Source: Lachnospiraceae bacterium | GTDB taxonomy: Bacteria; Bacillota; Clostridia; Lachnospirales; Lachnospiraceae | Assembly: GCA_017437205.1 (NCBI GenBank) | Contig: JAFSBP010000092.1 | Span: 1 to 8,404 of the forward strand | Length of the DNA stretch: 8,404 bases | Direction: 5' to 3' | In this document: positions 1-5,189 of the stretch, one piece after another | Layout of the letters: each line of letters starts with the position of its first letter | How positions within the stretch are numbered: the first letter of the stretch is position 1 | Position numbers and translations under genes: made by a program | Notes under the pieces: model-generated | The model's database searches: none | Told to the model about the DNA's origin: nothing | The model's input: only the letters and a program-made list of their open reading frames with translations

Positions 1-1965
1 ACGATGATGCTGTTTAATTTTCTTAATCATCGGAATGCCAGTGATTTTTACCATGCGATTCCGGACACGAGGGGAACTCTGTATATCAGTTATTCAGCGG
101 CGATTCTGACGTGGATAGGAGCAATCATCGGTATATCGACGTTTTTGAGTGTAATCAGTGTGAGTCTTCTGCCTACGTATTATATTATTTGGAGCGGAGT
201 GCCGAAAACGCTGTTTCTCATTATCGCAGCATGTGTATTGGTGATGGGCGGCGTTTTAATCGCTCTGGGACTTACCGGAACACGAATGTCCAATCTGATG
301 GTAACACTGATTATCCTTTTCCTGCCCAGAGTTTTTGTGACGGTGGTTATGTATATTCTTGAGGAGATGATGCCTTTCGTGGCATGGGAGTACTCTACGT
401 CACTGTTTAACCCGAGATATGACCTGATAGCCGGGCTTCCCATTGCGCTGTTCTCCGGAATAAATCCGTTTCAGTATGGCGGCAGCGGAGTATACAGCCT
501 GATTCTCGGATTGGTTTATATGACGGCAGGATACGTAATCTTTGTAAGAAGAAAGAGTGAGAGTGCAGGTCATGCGGCAATATCTCCGAAACTGCAGGGC
601 GTGTTCCGTCTGGCGGTTTCATTGATGATCTGTCTGCTTCCGATGTATTTTATTACTTCTTGCTGGGCGGATTCGGATGTACTGGACGGCGAGACATTGT
701 TTATCATTTTGGTATTCTATGTGATTGCGGTGCTGGTGTATTTCATTTATGAACTAATGACGACCGGAAAGCTGCGGGCTTTTAAAAAGCTTTGCCGAGG
801 AATCGGTGTTTTGGCCGGGCTCAATGTGCTGCTGTTTTTAGTAATTATCGGAATCTATGGAACGACAATCAAAAATACACCTGAGGCCGAAAAAATTGAT
901 TATATCATGATACGTGGGGAGGAGAGAGATTATTTCAAAGCACAGCTCCAGCAGATCAGGATTCGCGATGAGGAGGTGGCACAGGTCACGTCAAACGCGC
1001 TGAAGCGGGCGATAGAAAGATCGCGTAGCAATTATTATGGAAATTACAAGGATCAGTACGGAAATATTGTGGAGACGGTAAGTCAGACGGTTGCAATCAA
1101 TGTGGGAGTGAAAACCATTTACCGCGATGTATTGTATACCGTGACAGAGTGGAATGTGGTCTCGGAGTATTTGAGCCGGCGCCCCGAATATTACCAGGTA
1201 TATTGTGATTTGCCTGCATATGATTCCAGAGAAATGTCAATCTATTGTGAATCGGGAAACATGAGTTCCGCGCAGGTAGCAAAGATATATGAGGTAATGC
1301 GGGAGGAAGTCAAGACCATTGATTTCGAGGAATGGTACTCGGCAGTTAATAATTATTATTACAGCAATGATAAGTATGTGGATTATATCCGTCTTTCCCT
1401 TAATGTGGGAACTACCGGATACCGCGACACAATCCGCCTGCCGATTCTCTACTCTATGACAGAAACATTAACTTGTTATTTTAATGAGCTTCAGTCAGTG
1501 TCAGCAGATAAACAAATGCTCAAGGACTGGAAAATCATCCATGAGATGGCAGACGGAACGTACAAGGGAGGATATAAGACAAGTAATCTGGATATCTTCC
1601 TGAATGCGAGAATTGTCGGAAAGAATGCGATGCTGGACGGAATTGACGGATGGATAGAGGGATTCAGTGCTGAAAATAACTGGGTAATAAAGGCATCCGG
1701 GATTGTGAATGAGAAAAACAGTGAGAGTTTTTTGGTGATGATTGATCGTCTGTTTGCCGGAGAGTATGAGATTGATACCCAGGCAGAAGCATTTTTGATC
1801 ATCGATATTGACACTAACGGAAATGCATATGATGCTGAGATCAACACATGGTGTTCTTCCAGAGCATACGGAAAATTTGTAGTTCCTATTTCCGAAGAGA
1901 TGCCCAAGGAGATAAAAGAACTGATGGGTGAGGTGCTGGATAAGTACGAACAGTTGAATAAATGA
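1..1965 (+). CDS. ABC-2-type transporter permease, DUF6449-like, 5'-truncated by window edge
   Basis: This is an integral membrane protein with a large extracytoplasmic C-terminal domain, probably the permease of an ABC exporter. The reading frame is open to base 1 and no ribosome site precedes the ATGs at 4 and 7, so the real start lies upstream. From the ATG at 4 the visible part is 653 residues. The motif FNFLNHRNASDFYHAIPDTR (residues 4-23) matches the F-YLH-RK-DFYHSLP-R signature that, in Firmicute ABC-2 permeases, follows a first helix; that helix would be in the missing part. Hydrophobic segments lie near residues 28-56, 66-90, 97-120, 164-180, 199-218, 231-250 and 266-286. The linker RRKSESAGH (182-190) is also typical of the family. 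Residues 290-653 form a polar, tyrosine-rich soluble domain resembling DUF6449. Relatives usually sit beside a GntR-type regulator and an ABC ATPase, which would be expected upstream. The family call is from memory of motifs; the substrate is unknown. Confidence 0.72.
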   Translation, partial: TMMLFNFLNHRNASDFYHAIPDTRGTLYISYSAAILTWIGAIIGISTFLSVISVSLLPTYYIIWSGVPKTLFLIIAACVLVMGGVLIALGLTGTRMSNLMVTLIILFLPRVFVTVVMYILEEMMPFVAWEYSTSLFNPRYDLIAGLPIALFSGINPFQYGGSGVYSLILGLVYMTAGYVIFVRRKSESAGHAAISPKLQGVFRLAVSLMICLLPMYFITSCWADSDVLDGETLFIILVFYVIAVLVYFIYELMTTGKLRAFKKLCRGIGVLAGLNVLLFLVIIGIYGTTIKNTPEAEKIDYIMIRGEERDYFKAQLQQIRIRDEEVAQVTSNALKRAIERSRSNYYGNYKDQYGNIVETVSQTVAINVGVKTIYRDVLYTVTEWNVVSEYLSRRPEYYQVYCDLPAYDSREMSIYCESGNMSSAQVAKIYEVMREEVKTIDFEEWYSAVNNYYYSNDKYVDYIRLSLNVGTTGYRDTIRLPILYSMTETLTCYFNELQSVSADKQMLKDWKIIHEMADGTYKGGYKTSNLDIFLNARIVGKNAMLDGIDGWIEGFSAENNWVIKASGIVNEKNSESFLVMIDRLFAGEYEIDTQAEAFLIIDIDTNGNAYDAEINTWCSSRAYGKFVVPISEEMPKEIKELMGEVLDKYEQLNK

Positions 1966-2007
1966 AAGAACTCCCGATGCTGCAGTAAGCGGTATCGGGA
2001 GTTCTTT
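1965..2007. terminator. Bidirectional intrinsic terminator between convergent genes
   Basis: A perfect 14-bp inverted repeat has arms AAAGAACTCCCGAT (1965-1978) and ATCGGGAGTTCTTT (1994-2007) around a 15-base loop. The left arm begins on the last base of the permease stop codon, and the right arm ends 20 bases beyond the citrate synthase stop. Read in either direction, the GC core is followed by a U-rich stretch (TTCTTT within the arm, then TATAAAA on the plus strand or CATTTATTC on the minus strand). One hairpin therefore plausibly ends both transcripts. The U-tract is imperfect in both directions, so some read-through is possible. Confidence 0.85.
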
Positions 2008-2027
2008 ATAAAAGATAATATTGGTTG

Positions 2028-3410
2028 TCAGGTTGTTTCGCCATCGAAGAAATCGGTCTTCAGGTCCATTTCTTCGTAGTCCCTGTGATGACCAACGTAC
2101 ATGTAAGCGGGACGTATGATCTTGCTTGCGTTGGAGAGCTCCTCCATGCGGTGTGCGCACCAACCCGCGATACGGGAGATCGCAAAGATGGGGGTGAACA
2201 GCTCGGTGGGAAGTCCCAACATGGTGTATACGAAACCGCTGTAGAAGTCTACGTTTGCGCAGACTGCCTTCGGAAGGCTACGGTTTTCGTTTAGTGCTTC
2301 TTTTGCAAGGCGTTCTACACGGTCATACAGTTCAAATTCGCGGACGAGGCCTTTCTCTTCGGAGAGCTTGCGGGCATATTCCTTTAAGATTACGGCTCTG
2401 GGGTCGGACATCGTGTAGACTGCGTGACCGATACCGTAGATCAGACCGCTTCGATCAAAGGTTTCACGGTTCAAAAGCTTCATTAAGTAGGCTTTTACCT
2501 GGGCGTCATCGTCCCAATTTTCTACATTCTCTTTCAGATGAGCGAACATCTGCTGAACCTTAAGGTTTGCACCGCCGTGCTTGGGACCGCGAAGGGATCC
2601 CAGGGAAGCAGAAATCGCAGAGTAGGTGTCGGTTCCGGTGGAGGTGACAACGTGGGTGGTAAAGGTAGAGTTGTTACCGCCGCCGTGCTCTGCGTGAAGA
2701 ACCAGCGCAACGTCAAGAACCTTTGCTTCCAGCTCGGTGTATTCTCCGTTGGAACGCAGCAGGCGGAGCATGTTCTCCGCAGTGGACAGTTCCTTCTTCG
2801 GGCGTCGGATGATCAGACTTTTATTTAAATAATAGTGACGATAAGCTTGATAGCCGTACAGCGAGATCAGAGGAAATTGTGAGATCAGCTGCAAGGACTG
2901 ACGCAGAACGTTAGGGATGGAGATGTCATCCGGGTTATCATCATAGGAATACAGAGTGAGAACGCTTCGCTGCAAGGTGTTCATCATGTCGGCCGTGGGA
3001 GCCTTCATAATGACATCGCGGGTGAATTTGTCAGGAAGCTCGCGGAATTCACTCATGACCAGTACCAACTCCTCCAGCTCGCTCTTGCTGGGAAGCTCAC
3101 CGAATAAAAGAAGATAAATGGCTTCCTCAAATCCAAAGCGGCGGTGAGAGAATCCGTTTACGAGATCATGAATATTATATCCCTGATAAAACAGTTCGCC
3201 CTCGCAGGAGACTTTTTGCCCGTTTACCATTTTTGTTCCGTTTACATCGGAGATTTCCGTGAGACCGGTGAGAACACCGCGGCCATTGGGCTCGCGAAGT
3301 CCGCGCTTTACTCCGTGAAAATCGTAAAGAGCGGGATCGATGCGTCCGGAAGGACAACGCTTATATAAGACTTCTAGCTCAGAATCAAGATTAGGGATTG
3401 TGTGTTCCAT
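2028..3410 (-). CDS. gltA: Citrate synthase (Si-type family, clostridial long form)
   Basis: Condenses oxaloacetate and acetyl-CoA to citrate in the cytosol, the entry step toward 2-oxoglutarate and glutamate. The protein is 460 residues from the ATG at 3410. That start is chosen because AAGGAGG lies six bases upstream; a longer open frame to 3443 adds 11 residues with no ribosome site. Family landmarks occur in order: HAEHGGGNNSTFTTH (239-253), GSLRGPKHGGAN (271-282) with catalytic His278, GIGHAVYTMSDPR (326-338) with His329 and oxaloacetate-binding Arg338, NVDFYSG (386-392) with catalytic Asp388, AISRIAGWCAH (410-420) with Arg413, and IIRPAYMYVG (431-440) with Arg433. All three catalytic residues of the E. 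coli enzyme (His264, His305, Asp362) thus have counterparts. The N-terminal ~50 residues are longer than in short GltA forms. 2-Methylcitrate synthase activity cannot be excluded from sequence, but the nearby aconitase-family gene favours citrate. It has its own promoter, and a terminator lies just after its stop. Confidence 0.95.
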   Translation of the reverse strand: MEHTIPNLDSELEVLYKRCPSGRIDPALYDFHGVKRGLREPNGRGVLTGLTEISDVNGTKMVNGQKVSCEGELFYQGYNIHDLVNGFSHRRFGFEEAIYLLLFGELPSKSELEELVLVMSEFRELPDKFTRDVIMKAPTADMMNTLQRSVLTLYSYDDNPDDISIPNVLRQSLQLISQFPLISLYGYQAYRHYYLNKSLIIRRPKKELSTAENMLRLLRSNGEYTELEAKVLDVALVLHAEHGGGNNSTFTTHVVTSTGTDTYSAISASLGSLRGPKHGGANLKVQQMFAHLKENVENWDDDAQVKAYLMKLLNRETFDRSGLIYGIGHAVYTMSDPRAVILKEYARKLSEEKGLVREFELYDRVERLAKEALNENRSLPKAVCANVDFYSGFVYTMLGLPTELFTPIFAISRIAGWCAHRMEELSNASKIIRPAYMYVGHHRDYEEMDLKTDFFDGETT

Positions 3411-3416
3411 AAAAAA

Positions 3417-3423
3417 CCTCCTT
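3417..3423 (-). promoter_or_regulatory. Ribosome binding site fixing the citrate synthase start
   Basis: AAGGAGG on the minus strand is followed by six T residues and then the ATG at 3410. It is a near-perfect match to the 16S rRNA tail with ideal spacing, and decides for the 460-residue product over the longer frame starting at 3443. Confidence 0.88.
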
Positions 3424-3451
3424 GACAAATGCGATAAAATCATCTATTCTA

Positions 3452-3486
3452 AATCAAAAGGTTGTAACAATAACAATCTTTTGATT
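3452..3486. repeat. 14-bp inverted repeat in the citrate synthase leader, candidate operator
   Basis: Arms AATCAAAAGGTTGT (3452-3465) and ACAATCTTTTGATT (3473-3486) are complementary at 13 of 14 positions and separated by 7 bases. The single mismatch is between 3461 and 3477 (C-A in the citrate synthase transcript, G-T on the plus strand). The element begins roughly 17 bases downstream of the predicted transcription start and lies about 42 bases upstream of the start codon. It is AT-rich and not followed by a U-run, so it resembles an operator or leader hairpin rather than a terminator. It does not match the CcpA cre or the ATAA-N7-TTAT CcpC box known for Bacillus citrate-cycle genes. The repeat is seen directly; the regulatory role is inferred. 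Confidence 0.65.
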
Positions 3487-3509
3487 GTGAAGCTTGTAAA
3501 ATTGGAAAT

Positions 3510-3538
3510 AGTTTATCACACTAATATGTCATAGTCAA
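3510..3538 (-). promoter_or_regulatory. Sigma-A promoter of citrate synthase
   Basis: On the minus strand, TTGACT (3538-3533) and TAAACT (3515-3510) are separated by exactly 17 bases. A TG one base before the -10 hexamer (TGATAAACT) makes it an extended -10 promoter. The predicted start is near 3503, giving a leader of about 95 bases that contains the inverted repeat at 3452-3486. The stretch behind the -35 is a run of A/T that could act as an UP element. Confidence 0.75.
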
Positions 3539-3564
3539 CAAAAAAATGCGAAAAATATGTTTTT

Positions 3565-4134
3565 TTAACGAACTTCTTTAAAAATAAAGACCGGAATCGG
3601 CGGGTTTCCCGAACGGTTGGCGTATTCGGAAACAATGGTCAGATAGTTTTTTGGATCAAGATCGGTGACGAAGGAGAGCAAAGAATTTTTTTCCTCAAAA
3701 CCGGTGTCACCGCCGCTGTAGATGCAAAGACTCATCAGTCCGCCGGGCTTCAGACACTCTAACCCCTGTTGAACTGCAGATAAACTGGTTTCCGGTTTGG
3801 TGGACATTTGGTGATCCCCGCCGGGCAGATAACCAAAATTAAACATAATACAGTCTGCGCAGTTTGGCGAGACATAATTCGCAAGGTGGGCGTGGCTGTC
3901 CAAAATCACTGTTCCGATGTGGTCAAGGCCGAGGCGTATGAGACGGTCGCGTGTATTCTTGATAGCCAGCGGTTGAATATCAAAGGCCAGCACTCTTCCG
4001 GAATTACCTGCCAGGCGACATAAAAATTCTGTGTCATGCCCGTTGCCTGCGGTGGCGTCAACACAAAAGGCGCCTGCCCCGATGTGATTAGATATAAATT
4101 GATGACAAAAGTCGGTAACTGTAAAACGCTTCAT
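3565..4134 (-). CDS. mnmM: tRNA 5-aminomethyl-(2-thio)uridine methyltransferase, YtqB/MnmM family
   Basis: A class I S-adenosylmethionine-dependent methyltransferase (PF06962, formerly 'putative rRNA methylase'). Bacillus subtilis YtqB, renamed MnmM, methylates nm5(s2)U34 to mnm5(s2)U34 in wobble uridines of tRNAs, replacing the MnmC methylase domain. The product is 189 residues, about the usual family length. SAM-binding motif I is DATAGNGHDT (26-35) and motif II is FDIQ (51-54). The family signature FNFGYLPGGD spans 98-107, YSGGDTGFEEKN spans 139-150, and NPPIPVFIF near the C-terminus (177-185) matches the conserved NxPP segment. The start at 4134 is preceded by GGGAGG with 8 bases spacing; an in-frame ATG at 4191 overlaps the promoter's -35 box, so it cannot be the start. 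No convincing terminator separates it from the citrate synthase gene 154 bases downstream, so read-through into that gene is possible. Confidence 0.9.
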   Translation of the reverse strand: MKRFTVTDFCHQFISNHIGAGAFCVDATAGNGHDTEFLCRLAGNSGRVLAFDIQPLAIKNTRDRLIRLGLDHIGTVILDSHAHLANYVSPNCADCIMFNFGYLPGGDHQMSTKPETSLSAVQQGLECLKPGGLMSLCIYSGGDTGFEEKNSLLSFVTDLDPKNYLTIVSEYANRSGNPPIPVFIFKEVR

Positions 4135-4142
4135 ATTTGCTG

Positions 4143-4148
4143 CCTCCC
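4143..4148 (-). promoter_or_regulatory. Ribosome binding site of mnmM
   Basis: GGGAGG on the minus strand, 8 bases before the ATG at 4134. It decides for the 189-residue product over the frame extended by 19 codons to 4191. Confidence 0.8.
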
Positions 4149-4162
4149 GAAATGATAACCGT

Positions 4163-4191
4163 ATTTTAGATGATAAGGGCGGAATTGTCAA
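4163..4191 (-). promoter_or_regulatory. Sigma-A promoter of mnmM
   Basis: On the minus strand TTGACA (4191-4186, perfect -35) and TAAAAT (4168-4163) are separated by exactly 17 bases. Transcription would start near 4156, leaving a very short leader before the ribosome site at 4148. It faces away from the promoter at 4257-4285, forming a compact divergent control region. Confidence 0.8.
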
Positions 4192-4256
4192 TTGTCGCGG
4201 AAGAGAAGATAAGGCAAAAAAATTATTAAGGATTTAAGAACTTTTCGTTTTCGGGC

Positions 4257-4285
4257 TTGTGGCAAAGTAAAATCCGTTGTATAAT
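4257..4285 (+). promoter_or_regulatory. Sigma-A promoter of the membrane protein/HPr-like/aconitase operon
   Basis: TTGTGG (4257-4262) and a perfect TATAAT (4280-4285) are separated by 17 bases, with A/T-rich sequence (about 4214-4240) behind the -35 that could serve as an UP element. The start would be near 4292, giving a leader of about 107 bases with two predicted hairpins. It is the only good plus-strand promoter I find upstream of the three-gene set ending in the hydratase. Confidence 0.72.
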
Positions 4286-4303
4286 GATTTAAAATGACGC
4301 AGT

Positions 4304-4331
4304 GCAGACATGCGGCAGTGGTCCGGTCTGT
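4304..4331 (+). other. Leader hairpin 1 of the hydratase operon
   Basis: GCAGAC (4304-4309) pairs with GTCTGT (4326-4331), and an inner CGG (4313-4315) pairs with CCG (4323-4325). This gives a 6+3 bp stem with a 3-base bulge and a 7-base loop. ACATGC (4308-4313) could alternatively pair with GTATGT (4330-4335), so two mutually exclusive folds exist. I do not recognise a known riboswitch class. The fold was drawn by eye. Confidence 0.35.
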
Positions 4332-4365
4332 ATGTGCGGGATGAAATTATTATATAAGAGCGGGT

Positions 4366-4385
4366 TGCAGTCGAAAAGCACTGCA
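4366..4385 (+). other. Leader hairpin 2 next to the ribosome site
   Basis: TGCAGT (4366-4371) and ACTGCA (4380-4385) form a perfect 6-bp stem with an 8-base loop. It ends four bases before the GGAGG ribosome site (4390-4394) of the first operon gene, so it could modulate access of ribosomes. Short stems like this can occur by chance; function is inference. Confidence 0.35.
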
Positions 4386-4398
4386 GAATGGAGGACAA

Positions 4399-4905
4399 AT
4401 GGAAGTATATGTTGAGCAGCTGGTGAAAAGGGAAATAACGCAGAGTGAAAACCGGATGAAGACAATATTAGGAGTAATCTGTGTAGTATTAGCAGTACTG
4501 ACCTTTCTCACGTTAAGCCTGATATTTTTGGTGCCGTTTTTGGCTGTGGGGATTTATACCTATCTTTACACGAATAAGCTGGGATGTCTGATGGAGTATG
4601 TGTTTAACGGTGATGAGTTGGTGGTTACCCGCATGACCACGAGCCGTAGAAAGAAGATTTATACCTGTAAGATAGACAGAGTGATTTCTTTCTGCCATCA
4701 CAGTGAGTACAGAACTCCCGGACAGGAGACGAAGAACGTGAAAGACTTTTCCGCAGGCGTAATGGGAAAAGACACGTATGTCATGATCGTAAACGGTGAA
4801 AAGGGCAAGGAAAAGGTATTTTTCGATCCTGAGGAGGAGATGCTTCAGGCGATGCGCCGTGTGGCACCTTCCGTGGTAAAGATGCTGCCCAAGTATGGAA
4901 GATAA
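4399..4905 (+). CDS. Small membrane protein, DUF6106-like, function unknown
   Basis: A 168-residue protein that I recognise only tentatively as the Lachnospiraceae DUF6106 family. It has an amphipathic, charged N-terminus (MEVYVEQLVKREITQSENRM), then a hydrophobic stretch at residues 21-57 that likely forms two tightly spaced transmembrane helices (about 21-39 and 41-57). A cytoplasmic-looking domain follows, containing YVFNGDELVVTRMTTSRRKK (67-86) and a basic patch. The C-terminal half is soluble, with DTYVMIVNGEKGKEKVFFDP (125-144), suggesting a small beta-rich fold like a PH or YcxB-type domain. GGAGG lies four bases before the ATG, slightly close but usable. It is first in a likely operon, 18 bases before the HPr-like gene. 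No catalytic motif is visible, so I assign no function. Confidence 0.75.
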   Translation: MEVYVEQLVKREITQSENRMKTILGVICVVLAVLTFLTLSLIFLVPFLAVGIYTYLYTNKLGCLMEYVFNGDELVVTRMTTSRRKKIYTCKIDRVISFCHHSEYRTPGQETKNVKDFSAGVMGKDTYVMIVNGEKGKEKVFFDPEEEMLQAMRRVAPSVVKMLPKYGR

Positions 4906-4907
4906 TA

Positions 4908-4913
4908 GAGGAG
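4908..4913 (+). promoter_or_regulatory. Ribosome binding site deciding the HPr-like start
   Basis: GAGGAG ends at 4913. The in-frame GTG at 4915 is only one base away and cannot be served by it; the GTG at 4924 is 10 bases downstream and gives the MKT- N-terminus typical of this HPr-like group. Confidence 0.6.
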
Positions 4914-4923
4914 TGTGGTAAAA

Positions 4924-5151
4924 GTGAAAACATTGATGATCCGCTTAGGCGGCGTAGATGAAATTCGTGCGTTTGTTAACGCAATTGCTACTTGTGAATA
5001 TGATTTGGACTTAAAGAACGGACGCTATGTCGTGGATGCAAAGTCTATCATGGGAATTTTCAGCTTAGATCTGTCGGCACCGTTGGAATTGGTGATTTAT
5101 GGAGATCATGAGCAGGAAGTGATTGAAAAAATTAAAAAGTTTATTGTGTAA
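4924..5151 (+). CDS. HPr-like protein lacking the phosphotransfer histidine (Crh-like)
   Basis: A 75-residue protein of the HPr fold family with a GTG start. HPr carries phosphate between enzyme I and sugar permeases on His15, within the motif HARPA, and is regulated at Ser46 within KSIMG. Here the serine region is well preserved: DAKSIMGIFSLDLS (38-51), with Ser41 matching Ser46. The segment aligning with HARPA reads GVDEI (10-14), with a glycine at the histidine position and no Arg-Pro. It therefore cannot act in sugar phosphotransfer. The known precedent is Bacillus Crh, which has Gln15 and acts only through Ser46 phosphorylation as a CcpA partner. The C-terminal helix (HEQEVIEKIKKFIV, 62-75) is intact. 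It starts 18 bases after the membrane protein gene and ends 38 bases before the hydratase, implying one operon. Proteins of this type seem common in Clostridia; whether HPr kinase modifies this one is unknown. Confidence 0.82.
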   Translation: MKTLMIRLGGVDEIRAFVNAIATCEYDLDLKNGRYVVDAKSIMGIFSLDLSAPLELVIYGDHEQEVIEKIKKFIV

Positions 5152-5178
5152 TTTAAATGTAGTTATTGACTTACATCG

Positions 5179-5184
5179 AGGAGG
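5179..5184 (+). promoter_or_regulatory. Ribosome binding site of the aconitase-family gene
   Basis: AGGAGG, five bases before the ATG at 5190. It rules out the in-frame TTG at 5166, which would add eight residues. A possible 5-bp hairpin ATGTA/TACAT (5157-5161 and 5172-5176) lies just upstream, in the gap after the HPr-like gene. Confidence 0.85.
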
Positions 5185-5189
5185 ACATC

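Noticed and set aside
1501..2163. A 220-codon open frame on the minus strand
   Set aside because: It lies antisense to the permease, runs through the terminator hairpin and into the end of the citrate synthase gene, has no ribosome site and no recognisable domain; a shadow of coding bias.
2028..3410. GHAVY instead of GHRVY in citrate synthase as an active-site change
   Set aside because: Animal citrate synthases also have Ala at this position (GHAVL), and the catalytic His and the DPR arginine are intact.
3411..3443. N-terminal extension of citrate synthase
   Set aside because: The extra codons translate the ribosome site, and the ATG at 3410 has perfect spacing from AAGGAGG.
3452..3486. 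Citrate synthase leader repeat as a CcpA cre or CcpC site
   Set aside because: The sequence does not fit TGWNANCGNTNWCA or ATAA-N7-TTAT; left as an unassigned inverted repeat.
3538..3567. A/T-rich runs after mnmM as a terminator
   Set aside because: Only a weak A7/T7 pairing with a 13-base loop can be drawn; there is no GC core. It is better read as upstream A/T sequence of the citrate synthase promoter.
5166..5189. Upstream TTG start for the hydratase
   Set aside because: The region contains the AGGAGG site itself, five bases before the ATG at 5190; the extra residues MTYIEEDI are simply the translated ribosome site.
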